Made by a program: the position numbers and the translations under genes | Shown here: piece by piece, positions 7,234 to 10,469 of the stretch | How the letters are laid out: each line of letters opens with the position of its first letter | Position numbering within the stretch: the first letter of the stretch is position 1 | DNA from: an uncultured Clostridia bacterium | Lineage (GTDB): Bacteria > Bacillota > Clostridia > Oscillospirales > Oscillospiraceae | Direction: 5' to 3' | DNA: 10,469 bases | Assembly: GCA_938049125.1 (NCBI GenBank) | Contig: CALICR010000101.1 | Span: forward strand, 1-10,469 | Notes under the pieces: generated by a model | What the model was told of the DNA's origin: nothing | Database searches by the model: none | What the model saw: the letters and a program-made list of their open reading frames with translations, nothing else

Positions 7234-8314
7234 CCAATCTCTCCAAGCATTCCCGGTAGTTCTCCGGCGTAAAGCTGACATCCGCCCCGGCGCTCTCGCC
7301 GCAGCAGAGCGTCAGCACATTGGCCGCGCGCGTCTCCGGCGCCGCCGTCACCAGCAGGACACGGCCAAAGGCCGCAAAGTCCGGGTCCGGGCACGCCGGT
7401 CCCGCACCGCGGCGGAGCAGCAGCGGCAGCTGCCGCACCAGGTCATCCTGGCCGCTGATCTCCTCCAGGTGGTTCTCGCCGTCCTCGCTCCACCCGAGGG
7501 TGAAGGGGCAGCCCGCCTCGCTGAGGGCCTGGGCCAGGGAGAACACGACCTCGGCCATGGCGTCCAGGTCCGCGGCCTGCGCCCCGCCCTTCTGCCAGCA
7601 GAGCAGCAGCGACCGCTTCATGGGCAGACCCGGCTCCCGGTAGACGAGCTGGTCCTGCTTGGCTGAGAGCTTCCAGTGGATGCCGCGCAGGTCGTCGCCC
7701 GGGCGGTATTCCCGGAGCTGGAAGGTCTCCTGGCGGTCCGCTCCGGCCCGTCCGGCCCGAAGCTCGCCGTCGGATTCCGGCGCGGCGCGGAGCAGATTCT
7801 GGTCAAGCTCCACCGGGAACGTCTCCGGCAGCACCGTCGCCGTCCGCGCGGCCTCCGCCCTGCCGCGGACAAAGAACAGGCCGCAGAGGTCATAGAGCCG
7901 CAGCGCCTCCACCCGGACGCGCAGCCGCCCGCAGTGCCGCGTCACGGTGCGGAACGTCCCGCGGCAGCCGCCGGGGACCGGCTCCAGGGGCAGGAGCAGC
8001 CGCTCCTCCTCGCCGGTCAGATCGTTGCGGACCAGCAGCTCACACTGCACCGGGCCCGCCGCCGCGCGGCCCCAGATCAGGACCTCGCCCGCGAGGGCCG
8101 CGCCCTTCGCGCCGGAGCCGGGCAGCGTCAGCGACGCCCGCAGGCCCCGCCGCGCCCAGAGGCTCCAGAGCAGCGTCAGCGGCGGCAGCACCAGCAGCGC
8201 CGCCGGTCCCGCCAGCGCCCAGGGCGACGCCGTCATTCCCAGCGCCAGAAGGCTCAGAAGCAGCAGCGCCGCATATCGTCCAGCGGCCCGAAGGGCCGCG
8301 CCTCCGCGTTTCAT
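7214..8314 (-). CDS. DUF58 domain-containing protein
   Basis: A 366-residue membrane-associated protein. Two hydrophobic helices near the N-terminus (~12-29 and ~31-53) anchor it. A beta-rich middle region follows, ending in YDLCGLFFVR, which matches the DPLGLF-type segment of the family. Then comes the diagnostic DUF58 motif FQLREYRPGDDLRGIHWK at about 198-215, and a C-terminal half expected to adopt a vWA-like fold. DUF58 proteins have no established enzymatic activity. They are consistently encoded beside MoxR ATPases and transglutaminase-like proteins, as here, and are thought to be partners in the same membrane assembly or chaperone process. The start codon overlaps the MoxR stop (ATGA), and there is no good ribosome site of its own, so translation is probably coupled to MoxR. 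Length is ordinary for the family, and I see no lesion. Confidence 0.92.
   Translation of the reverse strand: MKRGGAALRAAGRYAALLLLSLLALGMTASPWALAGPAALLVLPPLTLLWSLWARRGLRASLTLPGSGAKGAALAGEVLIWGRAAAGPVQCELLVRNDLTGEEERLLLPLEPVPGGCRGTFRTVTRHCGRLRVRVEALRLYDLCGLFFVRGRAEAARTATVLPETFPVELDQNLLRAAPESDGELRAGRAGADRQETFQLREYRPGDDLRGIHWKLSAKQDQLVYREPGLPMKRSLLLCWQKGGAQAADLDAMAEVVFSLAQALSEAGCPFTLGWSEDGENHLEEISGQDDLVRQLPLLLRRGAGPACPDPDFAAFGRVLLVTAAPETRAANVLTLCCGESAGADVSFTPENYRECLERLDVPDEA
7241..7244 (-). promoter_or_regulatory. Ribosome binding site for the transglutaminase-like gene
   Basis: GGAG on the minus strand, 7 bases before the ATG at 7233 and inside the last codons of the DUF58 gene. It favours 7233 over the ATG at 7281, which would lie upstream of this site, and over the ATG at 7224, which is 16 bases away. 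Confidence 0.55.
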
Positions 8315-9258
8315 ACGCGCCGGAATTCCCGCACGCCGGGCTGCGGGACCCGGCCCAGGGCCTCGGCCAGCACCTCGGCCGCCGTGCGCTCATGGAGCCG
8401 CGCCCGGGCGCCGAGCACCAGTCGGTGCGCCGCCACGTCGGGCAGAATGTCCGCCACGTCCTCGGGCGTCACGTAGTCGCGCCCGTCGAGGTAGGCCCCG
8501 GCCTTTGCAGCCCGGCAGAGCGCCAGCGCGCCGCGGGGACTGAGGCCCAGCTGCACGTCCGGGTCCTTCCGCGTCTCCTCGGCCACCGCCGCGACATATT
8601 CATAGACGCTGTCGGCCACATAGCAGTCCATGGCCTCCGCCGAGATGGCCTCCAGCTCCTTCGCATCCGTCACGGCCTGGCAGGCGTCCAGCGGGTTCTC
8701 GTGGTGCCGGTCCTTCATAAGGGCGATCTGGCTCGCCCGGTCCGGGTATCCGATGCTGAGCCGCAGCAGAAAGCGGTCAAGCTGGGCCGCCGGGAGCAGC
8801 TGGGTGCCCGCGGAGCCGACGGGGTTCTGGGTCGCCAGCACCGTGAAGGGCCGCGGCAGCGGGCGCGTCACACCGTCCACCGTCACCTGGTGCTCCTCCA
8901 TGGCCTCCAGCAGCGCCGACTGGGTCTTGCTGGAGGTGCGGTTGATCTCGTCGGCCAGCAGCAGGTTTGTCATGATTGCGCCGGGCTGATACTGGAGCGT
9001 GCCGGACTGCTTGTCGTAGACCGAGAAGCCGATGATGTCCGAGGGCAGGGTGTCCGAGGTGAACTGCACGCGGCGGCTCTCGAGGCCCAGGGTCCGGGAG
9101 AAGGCCGCGGCCAGCGTCGTCTTGCCGACGCCGGGCACGTCCTCCAGCAGGACATGGCCCCCGGCCAGAATGGCCAGCAGGACCTTGCGCACGACGGTCT
9201 CCTTGCCCAGGATGACCTGGTTGACCGCGCGCTGAATTTCATCCGTTTTTCTCTGCAT
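8311..9258 (-). CDS. MoxR family AAA+ ATPase
   Basis: A 315-residue cytoplasmic AAA+ ATPase of the MoxR/RavA type. Walker A is PGVGKTT (residues 42-48). Walker B is LLLADEINR (99-107), with the Asp-Glu pair at 103-104. Sensor 1 is ATQNP (142-146). An arginine-bearing LDRFLLR follows (160-166), and sensor 2 is GLSPRG (238-243). All key residues are intact and the length is normal, so it should hydrolyse ATP. MoxR proteins are thought to act as chaperones that mature or assemble partner complexes; the partners here are likely the DUF58 and transglutaminase-like proteins encoded directly after it. The start at 9258 has GAGG 7 bases upstream. The first 20 bases overlap the end of the upstream toroid gene, and the last 4 overlap the DUF58 start, so all three are translated as one unit. 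Confidence 0.95.
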   Translation of the reverse strand: MQRKTDEIQRAVNQVILGKETVVRKVLLAILAGGHVLLEDVPGVGKTTLAAAFSRTLGLESRRVQFTSDTLPSDIIGFSVYDKQSGTLQYQPGAIMTNLLLADEINRTSSKTQSALLEAMEEHQVTVDGVTRPLPRPFTVLATQNPVGSAGTQLLPAAQLDRFLLRLSIGYPDRASQIALMKDRHHENPLDACQAVTDAKELEAISAEAMDCYVADSVYEYVAAVAEETRKDPDVQLGLSPRGALALCRAAKAGAYLDGRDYVTPEDVADILPDVAAHRLVLGARARLHERTAAEVLAEALGRVPQPGVREFRRV

Positions 9259-10372
9259 GATGCTTCCTCTTTCTCAAAAAGATCCAAATTGCCGCCGCAC
9301 CCAGCAGGGCCGCCGCCGCGCCCGCCGCCCAGGGCCAGGGGCTGCCGCCGGACTGGGGCGGCGCTTCATAGCCCGTAAAGTCATAGATGCTTGGGCCGCC
9401 GGTGCGCAGCCGCTCCAGCGCGGCCCCGGCCAGCAGAGCCTGCTCCGTGGCCATCATGTCGCCCATTTGGTCCGTCAGCGCGTGGCGGTAGAGGCCGTCG
9501 TCCATCCGGAAGCGGTCCATACCCGTGAGGAGCGTCTTGCCGTCCCGGCAGAACTGCGCCTCCTTGGCCGGGTCGCGGCCCAGTGCGCAGAGCGCCAGGA
9601 CGACCTGGGCCGTGGATTCGAGGTTCTCCTCGTCGTAGCCCACGAAGCCGCAGTCCTCCGTCAGCTGCCCCGCCAGGTAGTCGAGGGCGCGCGCCACGGT
9701 CTCGCCGTACTGATCCTCATAGGGCGCGAGGGCCTGGAGCGCCATGGCCGTCAGGTCCACGTCGGACTTGCCGCCGGAGAGGAGGCCAAAGCCGCCGTCC
9801 TCGTTCTGGGCCGAGACGATGGCGCTTACCATGTCCTCCCGGGAATGGGCCGCGTCTGCGGGCACTTCCGCGCCGGAGGCGTCCAGGGCGATGAGGGCGA
9901 AGATCCAGCCGTTGAGGCCCTGCTTCCCCAGCTCCCCGGCATAGCTGTAGGTGCCGTCGGCGATGAGGTCGATGGGTGTACCGTCCGCATCCTGCCCGAA
10001 GGCCGTCGGGTCGCCGCCGAGTGCCAGCACCGTCAGCGCGACACGGTGGTATTCCGTGGCCCGGACGGCGTCAAGACCGCCGGACTCTGCATAGCGCGCC
10101 GAGACGTTCTCCGCCAACGCGGTACGGTAGGCGTCGTAGTCCTCCTCCACGCCGCTCAGGGCCAGGGCGATGGCCAGCCAGTCTGCGGCGGAGGTGCCCG
10201 CCGGGACGATGTCCTGCTGCGCCAGCAGCTTTCCGCTACGCGCGCCGAATTGCTTCGCCGCCGCTTTGTCGGCCTGGGCTGCGCCGCCAAGCGGCGCGCA
10301 CAGTCCAGACACGGTCAGCAGCGCCAGGGCCAGCAGCAGCGCGGTGAGCCGCGCGCCGAATCTTTTCATCAT
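9239..10372 (-). CDS. Secreted, membrane-anchored alpha/alpha-toroid protein (prenyltransferase/squalene-cyclase-like repeats)
   Basis: A 377-residue exported protein, numbered from the ATG at 10372. Residues 1-34 form a signal peptide (MKRFGARLTALLLALALL, cleavage near AQA). The body is helical with repeats of the terpene cyclase/prenyltransferase toroid: a QW-type QNEDGGFG (189-196), then DVDLTAMALQAL (204-215), and STAQVVLAL (253-261). The squalene-hopene cyclase acid motif would be DxDD; here it is DVDL, so cyclase catalysis is unlikely. A Gly/Pro-rich stretch precedes a C-terminal membrane helix (~348-366) and a basic RKRKHH stop-transfer, so the toroid is held outside the membrane. The same fold is the cobalamin-binding alpha domain of animal transcobalamin, so ligand binding is plausible but unproven. 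Three Cys lie in the mature part (241, 262, 275). It overlaps MoxR by 20 nt. Confidence 0.82.
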   Translation of the reverse strand: MMKRFGARLTALLLALALLTVSGLCAPLGGAAQADKAAAKQFGARSGKLLAQQDIVPAGTSAADWLAIALALSGVEEDYDAYRTALAENVSARYAESGGLDAVRATEYHRVALTVLALGGDPTAFGQDADGTPIDLIADGTYSYAGELGKQGLNGWIFALIALDASGAEVPADAAHSREDMVSAIVSAQNEDGGFGLLSGGKSDVDLTAMALQALAPYEDQYGETVARALDYLAGQLTEDCGFVGYDEENLESTAQVVLALCALGRDPAKEAQFCRDGKTLLTGMDRFRMDDGLYRHALTDQMGDMMATEQALLAGAALERLRTGGPSIYDFTGYEAPPQSGGSPWPWAAGAAAALLGAAAIWIFLRKRKHHAEKNG

Positions 10373-10469
10373 GGGTTCCTCCTTGTGCATCCGCCGGATT
10401 CTCGGGATTCGGGTCGGGATCGGGGTTGGGATCGGGGTCGGTCCCCGGGTCCGGGTCTGTGCCGGGATC
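10236..10469 (-). CDS. Possible 3' end of an upstream gene with an Asp-Pro-rich linker (frame and end uncertain)
   Basis: From the right edge, one minus-strand frame reads an Asp/Pro/Asn-rich stretch (DPGTDPDPGTDPDP, then NPDPDPNPENP). This is a typical extracellular linker, so an exported protein is probably encoded just beyond the window. In that frame the next stop is TAG at 10236-10238, which would give 77 residues here and overlap the toroid gene by about 137 bases. Downstream of the linker the residues become Ala/Arg-rich, as expected for an out-of-frame reading of the toroid signal peptide. Another frame ends in TGA at 10369-10371, overlapping the toroid ATG as ATGA, which is the usual operon arrangement, but there the linker reads as Ser/Arg/Pro. 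Either the gene really has a long overlap, or a frame slip lies in the repeats. The protein cannot be identified. Confidence 0.35.
   Translation of the reverse strand, partial: DPGTDPDPGTDPDPNPDPDPNPENPADAQGGTHDEKIRRAAHRAAAGPGAADRVWTVRAAWRRSPGRQSGGEAIRRA
10378..10383 (-). promoter_or_regulatory. Ribosome binding site deciding the start of the toroid protein
   Basis: AGGAGG on the minus strand lies 5 bases before the ATG at 10372 and 8 before the ATG at 10369. The earlier in-frame ATG at 10390 sits upstream of this site and has no ribosome site of its own, and it would put an acidic HKEEP stretch before the signal peptide. The start is therefore 10372 or 10369. Confidence 0.75.
10404..10455. 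repeat. Short imperfect 12-base tandem repeats, G-tract rich
   Basis: The plus strand shows imperfect 12-base units (GGGTCGGGATCG, GGGTTGGGATCG, GGGTCGGTCCCC). They encode the Asp-Pro linker on the other strand. Between 10404 and 10437 there are at least six runs of three or four G separated by 2-4 bases, which fits a G-quadruplex motif on the template strand of the operon. Such a tract is prone to slippage and to sequencing error. Confidence 0.6.

Noticed and set aside
5905..7272. Plus-strand open frame of 455 codons (and the 407-codon frame beside it) antisense to the transglutaminase-like gene
   Set aside because: Low-complexity Arg/Pro/Gln-rich translation with no ribosome site; the real gene with motifs lies on the other strand.
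8392..9378. Plus-strand open frame of 328 codons antisense to MoxR
   Set aside because: The minus-strand frame has every AAA+ motif. The antisense peptide is His/Arg/Gly-rich with no recognisable feature.
9239..10372. Active squalene/terpene cyclase enzyme
   Set aside because: The DxDD acid motif is lost (DVDL), the protein is about half the usual cyclase length, and it is exported and anchored, unlike cytosolic-face cyclases.
1..10469. CRISPR arrays, tRNA or rRNA genes, insertion sequences, phage genes
   Set aside because: No spaced direct repeats, cloverleaf-like segments, transposase motifs or phage proteins were seen on either strand.

Overview
The window is GC-rich (roughly 65% by eye). 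Its gene content and style point to a gut Clostridia member, probably Oscillospiraceae/Ruminococcaceae: strong AGGAGG ribosome sites, a dockerin-bearing secreted protein, a MoxR/DUF58/transglutaminase cluster, and intrinsic terminators. Genus cannot be decided from the sequence.

Layout. The left edge (1-461, + strand) holds the C-terminal part of a MATE-family multidrug/cation exporter. Its own terminator hairpin follows at 470-532. A 188-base convergent intergenic region (462-649) separates it from everything else. The rest of the window, from 650 to the right edge, is one tightly packed minus-strand operon read from right to left: (i) the tail of an upstream gene with an Asp-Pro-rich linker, cut by the window edge; (ii) a secreted, membrane-anchored alpha/alpha-toroid protein (prenyltransferase/squalene-cyclase-like repeats); (iii) a MoxR AAA+ ATPase; (iv) a DUF58 protein; (v) a polytopic membrane protein with an external transglutaminase-like domain; (vi) a very large secreted protein with an N-terminal DUF4430-like domain, Ig/PEGA/cadherin-like modules, a PQQ-type beta-propeller and a C-terminal type I dockerin. 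Junctions are 20-nt, 4-nt (ATGA) and 20-nt overlaps, then a gap of about 32 nt. A strong terminator (611-640) lies directly after the last stop codon. No promoter for the operon is visible; it must lie beyond the right edge.

How the genes may work together. MoxR, DUF58 and a TgpA-like transglutaminase form a widespread conserved trio, thought to act in maturation or assembly of envelope or exported proteins. Here the trio is sandwiched between two exported proteins, which are the obvious candidate clients. Two things stand out. First, the transglutaminase-like domain has Ser where the catalytic Cys should be, so it may be a binding rather than a cross-linking domain. Second, the operon carries separate relatives of the two halves of animal intrinsic factor/transcobalamin (an alpha/alpha toroid and a DUF4430-like beta domain), plus a beta-propeller. 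That combination allows a speculative reading as a surface ligand-capture system, possibly for corrinoids; no ligand can be shown from sequence alone.
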